Origin: Bacillus sp. UNC438CL73TsuS30
GTDB lineage: Bacteria > Bacillota > Bacilli > Bacillales > Cytobacillaceae
Direction of reading: 5' to 3'
Assembly: GCF_000482325.1 (NCBI RefSeq)
Contig: NZ_KI535300.1
Coordinates: 35,996 to 99,995, forward strand
Length of the DNA stretch: 64,000 nt
In this document: positions 25,435 to 33,927 of the stretch, piece after piece
How positions within the stretch are numbered: position 1 is the stretch's first letter
Layout of the letters: each line of letters begins with the position of its first letter
Made by a program: the position numbers and the translations under genes
Notes under the pieces: model-generated
Told to the model about the DNA's origin: nothing
Seen by the model: the letters and a program-made list of their open reading frames with translations, nothing else
Databases searched by the model: none

Positions 25435-26523
25435 GTGGTTTATACAGTATTTGATTTATCTCAAAAAGAGAGTTGGTATGAGTTTTTAGGAAAAACCGTA
25501 AGTCAGGATATATACTTTACACCAGAATACTTTGAAATTTATGAGAGAAATGGGGAAGGGGAGGCAAGGCTTTTTGTATATGATAATGGCCAGGATTTTG
25601 TCTATTACCCGTTCTTAATGAGAAGGCTTAAAACCTTGCCCAGTACAAAGGATATTTCAAAAAAATATGGGGAATTGTATGATATTACATCTCCTTATGG
25701 TTATGGAGGTCCAATTACCAACACGAAAGACGAATCTAATAAAAAGCAGCTATTCGGAGAATTTGAGGATTCATTTCATTCTTATTGTTTTCAAAATAAT
25801 ATTATTACTGAGTTTGTTCGATTTCATCCATTAATTCGGAATGATCAAGATTATAAAGATATTGAATCTTCCTTAAACCGTCATACTATTTACATTGATT
25901 TGTCATTGGATTTAGAAGAGATCTGGGCAAATTATGATAATAAAAATAGAAATAGGCTACGAAAAGCAAAAGCCAATGAGTATTTTACAATGGTCCACCG
26001 ACACCCAAGTGAATTGGATAACTTTATAGATTTATATTATAAAACGATGGATAAGAAAAATGCATATGATTATTACTATTTTCAACGATCCTTTTTTGAA
26101 AATAGTGTGGAACTTTTGAAGGATCATTTGGAATTAATCGAAGTCGTAATGGAAGATAAAGTTATTATGTCATGTTTTTTTATGCACTATGGTGATTTCA
26201 TCCATTATCACTTATTAGGTTCTGACGAAGAATATTTAAATTTTTCACCAAATAATTCTTTAATTCATTATGTAGTGGAATGGGCAAAGACTAAAGGGAA
26301 GAAAGCATTACATTTAGGTGGAGGATACACCGGGGATAGTGATACCTTATATCGGTTTAAAAAGCGCTTTAATAAATATGGAGATTTACCTTTTTACATT
26401 GGGAAAAGAATCCGTAATGAGGAGATTTATTATGAATTAGTTAAAGACCTGCCAGTTTCCGAAAATTATTTTCCCCTGTACAGGCACCCGGATTTGACTT
26501 TTCAAAAGCAGCTTAGTAAATAA
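25435..26523 (+). CDS. FemAB-like aminoacyl/acyl transferase (double GNAT fold)
   Basis: 362 aa. DIYFTPEYFEIYERNG near the N-terminus and NRNRLRKAKANEYF, FMHYGDFIHYHLLGSDEEYLNFSPNNSLIHYVVEWAKTKGKKALHLGGGYTGDSDTLYRFKKRF in the C-terminal half match the FemX/FemAB family and related BioF2-like GNATs. These use aminoacyl-tRNA (peptidoglycan bridges) or other acyl donors. In this locus an attachment of an amino acid or acyl group to an amino sugar of the EPS is plausible. GTG 25435 is preceded by GGGGGGAAATA. No signal peptide, so cytosolic. The 78-bp gap from the GNAT has no clear terminator. Confidence 0.8.
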   Translation: MVYTVFDLSQKESWYEFLGKTVSQDIYFTPEYFEIYERNGEGEARLFVYDNGQDFVYYPFLMRRLKTLPSTKDISKKYGELYDITSPYGYGGPITNTKDESNKKQLFGEFEDSFHSYCFQNNIITEFVRFHPLIRNDQDYKDIESSLNRHTIYIDLSLDLEEIWANYDNKNRNRLRKAKANEYFTMVHRHPSELDNFIDLYYKTMDKKNAYDYYYFQRSFFENSVELLKDHLELIEVVMEDKVIMSCFFMHYGDFIHYHLLGSDEEYLNFSPNNSLIHYVVEWAKTKGKKALHLGGGYTGDSDTLYRFKKRFNKYGDLPFYIGKRIRNEEIYYELVKDLPVSENYFPLYRHPDLTFQKQLSK

Positions 26524-26573
26524 TAATTTTTTATATTTATATTTCAGAATTTTCAGCGAATGGATGTGGGTTC

Positions 26574-27752
26574 ATGGAAAGTAATAATAAGAGAGTTTAT
26601 TTATCATCGCCCCATATGACCGGAAATGAACAGAAATACATTGATCTGTCTTTTAAAAAAAATTGGATTGCTCCATTAGGCCCAAATGTTGATAGGTTTG
26701 AGGAGGATATTTGTCAATATGTTGGGGTAAACGATGCATTGGCAGTCAGTTCAGGAACAGCGGCTCTCCACCTGGCATTAAGATTGCTTGATGTAAAAGC
26801 TGGGGATAAAGTTTTTTGCTCCACACTTACATTTATTGCTAGTGTAAATCCAATTTTGTATCAACAAGCTGAACCAGTTTTCATTGATTCAGAGTTTGAT
26901 ACATGGAATATGTCACCAGATGCCTTAAAAAGAGCATTCAGGGATGCTGAAAAAGAAGGGAATTTACCTAAAGCGGTAATTGTAGTTCATCTTTATGGAC
27001 AGAATGCTAAAATGGACGAAATAGTAGAAATCTGTAATTTTTATCAGGTACCTATTATTGAAGATGCAGCTGAATCACTTGGTTCCACATATAAAGGGAG
27101 AAAAAGTGGCACGATAGGTAAATTTGGTGTGTTTTCCTTTAATGGAAACAAAATTATTACCACCTCTGGTGGAGGAATGTTAGTTTCAGATGATAAAGCA
27201 GCATTGGCTAGGGGGAGGTTTCTTGCTACACAGGCAAGAGACAATAAGTCTTATTATCAACACAGTGAATTAGGGTACAATTATCGGATGAGTAACATCT
27301 TAGCAGGAATTGGAATTGCCCAACTATCTGTAATTGAAGAAAGAGTAAAACAAAAACAGGCTATTTATCAGCGGTATCTTAGGGGATTAAGCGATATTAA
27401 AGAGATTGTTTTGATGCCTGAATACAAAGGAACACGACACAATCGTTGGTTAACTACTTTTTATATAGATTCAAAACAACCATTGTTTACGCCATTTGAG
27501 TTAATTCAAGAATTAGAAAAAGAAAATATCGAGTCAAGACAAGTATGGAAACCAATGCATTTACAACCCTTACTTAATGAATATAGATTTTATTCTCATT
27601 CAGAACATTTGAATGTCGCAGAATCTTTATTTGAAACAGGGATCTGTTTGCCGTCGGGGACCAACATGACCGAAGATGAACAATCACGGGTCATACAAAT
27701 TATTCAATCCTTCGTAAGTCGTAGAAGGGAACAACATTATATTGCTACATAG
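26574..27752 (+). CDS. epsN: DegT/DnrJ/EryC1/StrS aminotransferase (PglE/EpsN-type)
   Basis: 392-aa PLP enzyme. ALAVSSGTAALHLALR is the phosphate-binding region, IIEDAAESLGSTYKGRKSG the Asp that pairs with the PLP nitrogen, and GVFSFNGNKIITTSGGGML carries the Schiff-base lysine K193; YNYRMSNILAGIG and QVWKPMHLQPL are further family blocks. It would aminate the 4-keto sugar made by the 4,6-dehydratase encoded next, giving a 4-amino-4,6-dideoxy sugar. The gene order and family match EpsN/PglE. The ribosome binding site is weak (GGATGTGGG). Confidence 0.88.
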   Translation: MESNNKRVYLSSPHMTGNEQKYIDLSFKKNWIAPLGPNVDRFEEDICQYVGVNDALAVSSGTAALHLALRLLDVKAGDKVFCSTLTFIASVNPILYQQAEPVFIDSEFDTWNMSPDALKRAFRDAEKEGNLPKAVIVVHLYGQNAKMDEIVEICNFYQVPIIEDAAESLGSTYKGRKSGTIGKFGVFSFNGNKIITTSGGGMLVSDDKAALARGRFLATQARDNKSYYQHSELGYNYRMSNILAGIGIAQLSVIEERVKQKQAIYQRYLRGLSDIKEIVLMPEYKGTRHNRWLTTFYIDSKQPLFTPFELIQELEKENIESRQVWKPMHLQPLLNEYRFYSHSEHLNVAESLFETGICLPSGTNMTEDEQSRVIQIIQSFVSRRREQHYIAT

Positions 27753-27789
27753 TATTTTTTTAAATTTGTTAACCATTTTATGCCTGGTC

Positions 27790-27822
27790 GTTCTTTATTG
27801 AGAACAATAGAAATCCTTTAAA
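27790..27822 (+). promoter_or_regulatory. SinR-type operator and promoter before the epsC-like gene
   Basis: GTTCTTTATTGAGAAC (27790-27805), -35 TTTATT (27794-27799) inside, 17-bp spacer, weaker -10 TTTAAA (27817-27822). Nearly identical to the site at 23913. Confidence 0.6.
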
Positions 27823-27845
27823 TAAAAAGAAAGGAGTGGCCACAC

Positions 27846-29663
27846 ATGAGTTTTCAGAAACGGCTACTTTCTTTAGTAGTAGTTGATTCCTTAATCGTGT
27901 TTGCATCCGTATATATCTGCAGTTTCCTACTGTTCTCAGGCTGTGTTGTTCCTAAAGTACCGTTAACACTTGTATCTACAACCCTTCTTGTAAGTCATCA
28001 TTTATTTGCCTCTAGATATAGGCTTTATAAGAGGGCTTGGGAATATGCAAGTGCAGATGAAATGGTAACTGTCCTTAAAGCTGTAACCTTTTCCATCATT
28101 ACCGCAGCGATTATACAATGGATAATTGGACAGCAAATTTATTTTCGGATTTTAACCACAACGTGGATGATGCATTTATTTTTAATTGGGGGCTCCCGAT
28201 TTTCATGGCGCATCTATAAAGAAAAACACTTTTCCGAAAATAAAAAAGTTAAAAAGCGGACACTTATTATTGGTGCGGGATCTGCGGGCATGCTGGCAGC
28301 AAGACAATTAAAGAATAGTAACGATTGTGATCTAATTCCTGTTGCCTTTATTGATGACGATAAACAAAAGCAAAATCTTGAAATTTTAGGTCTTCCCGTA
28401 ATTGGTGGTTTAAGCAGGCTTAAAGATATAGTCGTTAATCTGAGAATTGAAAATATTATTATCGCAATTCCCTCTCTTACAAAAAAAGAATTACACAGTA
28501 TTTATTTGGAGTGCACCAAAACAAAGATTAATACACAAATGATGCCGATGTTCGAGGATTTAGTAACAGGTAAGGTCTCAGTTAATGAAATTCGCAATGT
28601 CGAACCGGGTGATCTATTGGGTAGGGTGCCTGTTGAATTGGATACAAACTCGATTTCAAAATACATTACTGACAGTGTTGTACTGGTAACAGGTGCGGGT
28701 GGATCCATTGGTTCAGAAATTTGCCGGCAAATTTCTCAGTTTTTACCGTCAAAACTTATACTCCTTGGTCATGGCGAAAATAGTATCTATACCATTGAGA
28801 TGGAACTGAAGTCCTCCTTAAATCATCATTTTGACATTGTTACTGAAATAGCTGATATTGCAGACCGGGATAAAATTTTTACGATTATGAATCAATACAA
28901 ACCAAGGGTTGTATTTCATGCGGCTGCTCATAAACATGTTCCATTAATGGAGAGAAATCCAGAGGAAGCTATTAAGAATAATGTGATCGGGACAAAAAAT
29001 GTTGCAGAGGCGGCAGGAGAAAATGGTGTGGAAACATTTGTAATGATTTCAACGGATAAAGCAGTAAACCCAACGAGTGTTATGGGTGCTACGAAGAGAA
29101 TAGCTGAGATGATTGTTCAGGAACTAAATCATAAAAGCAATACTAGGTTTGTAGCAGTCCGTTTTGGAAATGTATTAGGAAGCAGGGGAAGTGTCATTCC
29201 ATTATTTAAGGAACAAATTTCAAAAGGCGGTCCTATAACAGTAACACATCCTGAAATGACAAGATATTTTATGACAATTCCTGAGGCGTCCAGGCTCGTT
29301 TTACAAGCTGGAGCAAATGCACAAGGTGGAGAGATATTTGTCCTGGATATGGGAGAACCAGTAAAAATTGTAGATCTTGCTAAAAATTTAATTCGATTAT
29401 CAGGTTATTCTGAGAATGATATAGAGATAACCTACTCCGGAATAAGACCTGGAGAAAAACTATATGAAGAAATTCTCAGTGAGACTGAAGTACAGGATTA
29501 TCAGATCCATCCCAAAATTTTCGTCGGTAAGTCGGTAAATGTAGAAGTAACAAAAATAACAAAATTAATTGAGGTTTATAACCATCTAGATAGAGATGCG
29601 CTAAAGGAAGTACTTTTATATATGACGAATCAACCGAAAGAAACTATGCAAGTGGTTATCTAG
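27846..29663 (+). CDS. epsC: Membrane NDP-sugar 4,6-dehydratase (EpsC/CapD/PglF)
   Basis: 605 aa. Four N-terminal transmembrane helices, then a first Rossmann domain near residue 143 (IIGAGSAGMLAARQL), then the catalytic SDR domain beginning at ~283 (VTGAGGSIGSEICRQI). FHAAAHKHVPLMERNPEEAIKNNV, STDKAVNPTSVMGATKR (where the usual Tyr of SDRs is Met, as normal for this subfamily) and VRFGNVLGSRGSVIPLF are the family blocks. It converts UDP-GlcNAc to a 4-keto-6-deoxy sugar. Together with the epsN-like and epsL-like genes it forms a bacillosamine-type route. Starts at ATG after AAAGGAG, behind its own SinR-type operator. Confidence 0.92.
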   Translation: MSFQKRLLSLVVVDSLIVFASVYICSFLLFSGCVVPKVPLTLVSTTLLVSHHLFASRYRLYKRAWEYASADEMVTVLKAVTFSIITAAIIQWIIGQQIYFRILTTTWMMHLFLIGGSRFSWRIYKEKHFSENKKVKKRTLIIGAGSAGMLAARQLKNSNDCDLIPVAFIDDDKQKQNLEILGLPVIGGLSRLKDIVVNLRIENIIIAIPSLTKKELHSIYLECTKTKINTQMMPMFEDLVTGKVSVNEIRNVEPGDLLGRVPVELDTNSISKYITDSVVLVTGAGGSIGSEICRQISQFLPSKLILLGHGENSIYTIEMELKSSLNHHFDIVTEIADIADRDKIFTIMNQYKPRVVFHAAAHKHVPLMERNPEEAIKNNVIGTKNVAEAAGENGVETFVMISTDKAVNPTSVMGATKRIAEMIVQELNHKSNTRFVAVRFGNVLGSRGSVIPLFKEQISKGGPITVTHPEMTRYFMTIPEASRLVLQAGANAQGGEIFVLDMGEPVKIVDLAKNLIRLSGYSENDIEITYSGIRPGEKLYEEILSETEVQDYQIHPKIFVGKSVNVEVTKITKLIEVYNHLDRDALKEVLLYMTNQPKETMQVVI

Positions 29664-29702
29664 CAGTTTTAGAAAACCTGAAATTGGATGGAGAGTGTTC
29701 AG

Positions 29703-30932
29703 ATGTTAACAAATAGTAGAGAGATTCTTTTAGTAGCTCCCTTTACAATTCTTCCAGGAGAAAAGGGGTTTAATAGATTCACGTATATTGCTGACAAATT
29801 AGGTTCTATAGGGCATAGGGTTACCCTACTTACAAGTAATTTTAAGCACAGTGATAAAAAATTTAGGGATAATGCGAAAATTGAAATGATCAGTAAGAGC
29901 CTAAAATATAAAATCGTTATGTTAGAGGAACTGGGATACCAAAAAAATATTGGGATTGATCGTATTCAAAGCCATAGACAATTTTCCAAACAATTGGCGT
30001 TTTATTTAAAAAATATAAAACATAACCCGGATGTGATTTATTGCGCATACCCTATGATGGATGCTGCTTTTATTGTTGGGAAATATGCCAAGAAATTTGA
30101 TATCCCATTTGTTATGGATATACAAGATGTTTGGCCAGAGGCAATCAAGAATGCCATTCCGCTTCCAGAGGTATTAGTGGATGCCTTAATATACCCACTT
30201 ACCATCTATGCCAATAAAATTTATAGTTTAGCAGATTATGTTGTGGGCGTATCTAAAAGTTATGTGCAGCGTGTAAAAAAAGTTAATCTGGACGCCAGAA
30301 GTTACTTACCTATTTTTATTGGAACAGACCTGGGTGTTTTTGATAGGTATAGAGATAATCCAGTTAACAAAGATCCTAATGAATTTTGGATTACCTATAT
30401 CGGAACTATTAGCTATAGTTATGACCTGGAAGCAGTCATTCGTGCAGTGTTAATTCTGAAAGAAAAAGGGTTCACTAATATCGTTTTTAAAGTATTTGGG
30501 TCAGGCCCATTACAAGCGAAATTTGAGAATCTGGCCAATCAATTAGGAGCTCCAGTGGATTTTATGGGTCACTTTACATATGAAGAGATGATACCATATT
30601 TAGTGAGATCTGATATTGCAGCAAATGCAATTAGTAAAGGTGCTCAACAAAGTATTACCAACAAAATTGGAGATTTTCTATCGGCCGGATTACCTATATT
30701 AAATAGCAGCCTTAATAAGGAATTTATGGACATGGTAACAAGCGAAAATATTGGTCTTAATTATAATCCTGGTGATGCTGTTAAATTAGCCGCATTAATT
30801 GAACAGCTTTATACAAATAAAGGTTTGCGCGCAGCATATGGAGCAAACGCTAGGAGATTGGCAGAAGAAAAATTTGATCGAAGACATTCGTATAAAGAAA
30901 TTTATAGTCTTATTGAACGTGCAACGGTTTAA
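29703..30932 (+). CDS. Glycosyltransferase family 4 (WbuB/PglA-like)
   Basis: 409 aa, GT-B fold. The N-domain starts EILLVAPFTILPGEKGFNRFTYIADKL; FVMDIQDVWPEA is the DxWPE motif of WbuB-type transferases; the C-domain has ITYIGTISYSYDLEAVI, FKVFGSGPLQAKFENLA, VDFMGHFTYEEMIPYL and SITNKIGDFLSAGLPIL. WbuB-like enzymes often act on acetamido-deoxy sugars, in line with the amino-sugar genes beside it. ATG 29703 is chosen over 29688 because GGAG then lies 9 nt upstream. Confidence 0.85.
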   Translation: MLTNSREILLVAPFTILPGEKGFNRFTYIADKLGSIGHRVTLLTSNFKHSDKKFRDNAKIEMISKSLKYKIVMLEELGYQKNIGIDRIQSHRQFSKQLAFYLKNIKHNPDVIYCAYPMMDAAFIVGKYAKKFDIPFVMDIQDVWPEAIKNAIPLPEVLVDALIYPLTIYANKIYSLADYVVGVSKSYVQRVKKVNLDARSYLPIFIGTDLGVFDRYRDNPVNKDPNEFWITYIGTISYSYDLEAVIRAVLILKEKGFTNIVFKVFGSGPLQAKFENLANQLGAPVDFMGHFTYEEMIPYLVRSDIAANAISKGAQQSITNKIGDFLSAGLPILNSSLNKEFMDMVTSENIGLNYNPGDAVKLAALIEQLYTNKGLRAAYGANARRLAEEKFDRRHSYKEIYSLIERATV

Positions 30933-30947
30933 AGAGGCTATTACATT

Positions 30948-31592
30948 ATGTTTTCAATAATCAGACGGCAAGGAGCATTGTCCATTAAGAACCGAAAAAA
31001 AATAAGAAAAAGAATCTTTTTTATAATCGTTTTTTTATTCATTTTTTTCCTATTGTTTGCAGGCAGATTTCTTGTGGTGGATGAAGCACCAAAAGCAGCG
31101 GGCGTAATTGTCGTATTAAGTGGAGGAGAAGGACGTCTTGAAAAAGCATATGAACTTTATCAATCGGGATATGCAAGAACAATGATTGTATCCAATGGAC
31201 TGGCAGACAATTTATGGGAAAGCGCTATAAGACTTTTGCCAAGGAAATCCGTAATATTGGAGAGAAAGGCAGATAGCACATATGAAAGTGCAGTCTATGT
31301 TAAAAAAATTATGAAAATGCATAAATATCATTCTGCACTGATCGTCTCATCTGACTACCATATGAGAAGGGTGAAATATAATTTCAGTAGAGTCTATAAG
31401 GATAGTGATACGAAACTAATTTATGTTGCCAGTAATACAACCTATGACCCAAAGGCATGGTGGTTGAGTAAACACAATGTTGGAATCACTATTAGTGAAT
31501 ATATAAAAATAATTGGCAATACCTTTGGAATTTACGGAAATGATGCAAAAAGGAAATTATATCAATATATAGAAGTGTTTTTCGATGAATAA
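30948..31592 (+). CDS. YdcF/SanA family (DUF218) membrane protein
   Basis: 214 aa. A basic N-terminus and one transmembrane helix (~26-42), then a Rossmann-like DUF218 domain: GVIVVLSGGEGRLEKAYELYQSGYARTMIVSNG, ERKADSTYESAVYVKKIM and ALIVSSDYHMRRVKYNFSRV. Members (SanA, ElyC, YdcF) are linked to envelope assembly and lipid-carrier metabolism, but their reaction is unsettled. Located between a glycosyltransferase and an acyltransferase in the EPS locus, so a role in processing or recycling lipid-linked intermediates is plausible. Confidence 0.8.
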   Translation: MFSIIRRQGALSIKNRKKIRKRIFFIIVFLFIFFLLFAGRFLVVDEAPKAAGVIVVLSGGEGRLEKAYELYQSGYARTMIVSNGLADNLWESAIRLLPRKSVILERKADSTYESAVYVKKIMKMHKYHSALIVSSDYHMRRVKYNFSRVYKDSDTKLIYVASNTTYDPKAWWLSKHNVGITISEYIKIIGNTFGIYGNDAKRKLYQYIEVFFDE

Positions 31593-31627
31593 GAAAAAAA
31601 TAATATCCTTACAAGGGAGAGAGAAAT

Positions 31628-32749
31628 TTGCCTAAAAAATTGATAAATGAAATCTTCTTAATGAGAAGTATTTCATGTCTAAGTATATTACTTCTTCATT
31701 CATTGGCGAGGGCTTATGCTGACGAAAATAATACTGTCAATTTAGTCAGGGTTTTATTAACTTTCGGTACACCAGCCTTTATTTTTATTTCTGAATTTAT
31801 CTTAGCGCGTTCGTATCCGCAAGAACTTCCATCTAATTTTTGGTCGAAAAGGTTAAAGTTTATTATGGTGCCATATGTTTTGTTTGGCACATTTTATGCT
31901 TTCTTAAAAGCATTCGAACAATCGATAAGCTCTGGAAGTGATTTAATGGGGTCCTTTATAAATTTTTTATGGAGGCATCTTTTGTTAGGGGATTATCATG
32001 GTTATTTCATACTCGTTATCTTTCAATTTTACCTGCTTCATTATTTCTTTGATAAATATTTAAAAAAGTGGAATCCAGCCTCGGTCATAGGAAGTGCACT
32101 TTTAATAAATTTAATTTATTTAGGATTTTTCAATTTTGTTAAACCATATCCAACTGAAATCGGTGCATACATATGGGATAAATTCTATTGGATTCCCTTT
32201 TTTGGCTGGGTGTTTTATTTTACTCTTGCCTATTACTGTGGTAGAAACTTTTCTTCATTCATTAATTTTTTAAATAAATATTCCAAGTGGGTGATTGTAA
32301 GTCCAATACTATGCGGAGGAATTTGTTTATTTTTATATGATTCACATCTAATCTCTAGTATTTCATCCAAAAGGGTGGATATGGTGTTTTTTACTACTAG
32401 TATGATTTTGCTTATTTATTATATTGCTACGAAACTTTCTAAGGTCCCTAAAATTTTCGTTTGGATTAGCCAATATTCGTTCGGAATTTATTTAATCCAT
32501 CCTGTTTTCTTAGCTTTAATGTACGTATTTTTCAACCGACTTTCTCTTGAAATGAATCCATTATTCCAAACCATATTCTATTTCATCGGCAGTCTGCTCT
32601 TATCGATCGTAGTTACCTTTGTCCTGAATAAGATTCCATATGGATATTACTTTGTTGGAAAAATAGGGATAGGATTGAACAGCAAGAAAAGTAGAAATCT
32701 AAAAGATTCTGATTTAAAAACAGTACAAGGCAGATCTAAATATATATAA
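31628..32749 (+). CDS. Second acyltransferase 3 family protein (IcaC-like)
   Basis: 373 aa with about 10 transmembrane helices. FLMRSISCLSILLLHSLAR carries the conserved His of the family; FGTPAFIFISEFILARSY and WSKRLKFIMVPYV follow. The look is closest to IcaC/WcaH-type O-succinyl or acetyl transferases acting on extracellular polysaccharide. The start is TTG 31628 behind AAGGGAGAGAG. The cytoplasmic tail is basic. Last gene of the plus-strand EPS block, followed by a stem-loop. Confidence 0.85.
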   Translation: MPKKLINEIFLMRSISCLSILLLHSLARAYADENNTVNLVRVLLTFGTPAFIFISEFILARSYPQELPSNFWSKRLKFIMVPYVLFGTFYAFLKAFEQSISSGSDLMGSFINFLWRHLLLGDYHGYFILVIFQFYLLHYFFDKYLKKWNPASVIGSALLINLIYLGFFNFVKPYPTEIGAYIWDKFYWIPFFGWVFYFTLAYYCGRNFSSFINFLNKYSKWVIVSPILCGGICLFLYDSHLISSISSKRVDMVFFTTSMILLIYYIATKLSKVPKIFVWISQYSFGIYLIHPVFLALMYVFFNRLSLEMNPLFQTIFYFIGSLLLSIVVTFVLNKIPYGYYFVGKIGIGLNSKKSRNLKDSDLKTVQGRSKYI

Positions 32750-32763
32750 GTTCGAACAAAAAA

Positions 32764-32796
32764 AGAACCATTAAAGATCCTTTTAATAGTGGTTTT
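32764..32796 (+). terminator. Probable terminator of the EPS block
   Basis: AACCATTAAA and TTTTAATAGTGGTT form an imperfect stem (a 3-nt bulge) around GATCC, followed by TTTT. It lies 15 bp past the acyltransferase stop. Confidence 0.5.
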
Positions 32797-32807
32797 AGCT
32801 TCTAGAA

Positions 32808-32847
32808 GGGCATTCCGTGATAACAGTTTGTTAGTCACGGAATGCCC
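32808..32847. repeat. Strong 13-bp inverted repeat between convergent genes
   Basis: GGGCATTCCGTGA and TCACGGAATGCCC pair perfectly around a 14-nt loop. No T-run follows in either direction, so it is not a typical terminator; it may assist termination for the convergent genes or be a REP-like element. Confidence 0.5.
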
Positions 32848-32870
32848 CGTGTTTCCTTAGAGAAATAGTT

Positions 32871-33734
32871 TTAAAAAGTTTCAAATCTATTTTTTGTTTT
32901 CCCGCTATTAAGAATACGATTCGCTGGTATTGATTTCATATCCAATTCATTATAATTACTTTCTGGCTTAAATATAAAAATAGGATTAGTATTTTGAATG
33001 AGTTGCAAGTCCCAACATATACCGTCTATCTTATTATATTGGCCTTGAATCGACATGATGAGTTTCGTATTCGATGAAGGTTGAATTTGTAAATTTGTAA
33101 AAGAATTCCCGCTGCATTCATTGGGAATGGTTTCACTGCCTTCTAAAACAATATTTTCAATACAATCTTCCAATGAGATTTTATCAAAACGATTGGCATT
33201 AACATATGCAAATCCACTGGCAGGTTTAACGGCTTTTAAATATATACCTTTTTCAAAAGATACAATTTTGATATCTGTGAAGTTTACATATGAAATCTCA
33301 TGGCCGCTCCCACCTGAGTATAGCCGGATCCCAATACCTGAAACTGTCCCTGTCCAATTCACCAAGACAAGATTTTTGAGTGCAGAATTATTCCACGTAT
33401 TGTAGTATTTGTATTTTCCATCCAAGTAAATAGCTTCTTTGCTATAACCTTTATAATCAATCATAATACTAGCATTACACAATGAAGAATCCTTTTGTAG
33501 TTCAAACCCCCGGACATTTGCCCCGATAATAAACCTTGTCCCGTAACTTCCTTGTAACTTTACCCCTTGTTTGATGATAATTGTTCCGGTTAAATAATAA
33601 TCTTTATCTGATGCAATGACTGTTTTTTTAGAGTTTTGTAAGGCGAAATCAATCGCTGCTTGAATTTTGGCTTGGGGTGTATTACCAGTAAAATCCTCAA
33701 CATAGACATTTGGATTTTCAGCTATTCTAATCAC
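32871..33734 (-). CDS. Right-handed beta-helix protein, paralog of the one at 12328
   Basis: 287 aa. NVYVEDFTGNTPQAKIQAAIDFA is the beta-helix start block, then repeated coils. Long stretches align with the protein at 12328-13326: IYLDGKYKY, GIGIRLYSGGSGHEISYVNFTDIKI, VNANRFDKISLEDCIENI, ETIPNECSGNSFTNLQIQ. It lacks the N-terminal membrane anchor, so it is either cytosolic or exported another way. It is transcribed towards the EPS genes and closes the locus. The GTG start is unsure: its AAGGGAG site directly abuts it, and in-frame ATT or ATA codons lie just downstream. Likely acts on, or binds, the EPS polymer; phage-tail-spike-like origins are possible. Confidence 0.7.
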   Translation of the reverse strand: MIRIAENPNVYVEDFTGNTPQAKIQAAIDFALQNSKKTVIASDKDYYLTGTIIIKQGVKLQGSYGTRFIIGANVRGFELQKDSSLCNASIMIDYKGYSKEAIYLDGKYKYYNTWNNSALKNLVLVNWTGTVSGIGIRLYSGGSGHEISYVNFTDIKIVSFEKGIYLKAVKPASGFAYVNANRFDKISLEDCIENIVLEGSETIPNECSGNSFTNLQIQPSSNTKLIMSIQGQYNKIDGICWDLQLIQNTNPIFIFKPESNYNELDMKSIPANRILNSGKTKNRFETF

Positions 33735-33927
33735 TCCCTTAAGAATTGGTAGAATCTATTAGATTCTTACTTTATTCTATGATTAACGAAAGATAATGGA
33801 ATAATAAAAAAACACATTTATTTCTTTAAAACCCCAGATGTACTTAATTCTCCATTAGGAAAAGTGATAAATACTTTAATTTAAATGGAAAAATCCATCT
33901 CTTTTTAAAATGATGGATCTTTAAATC

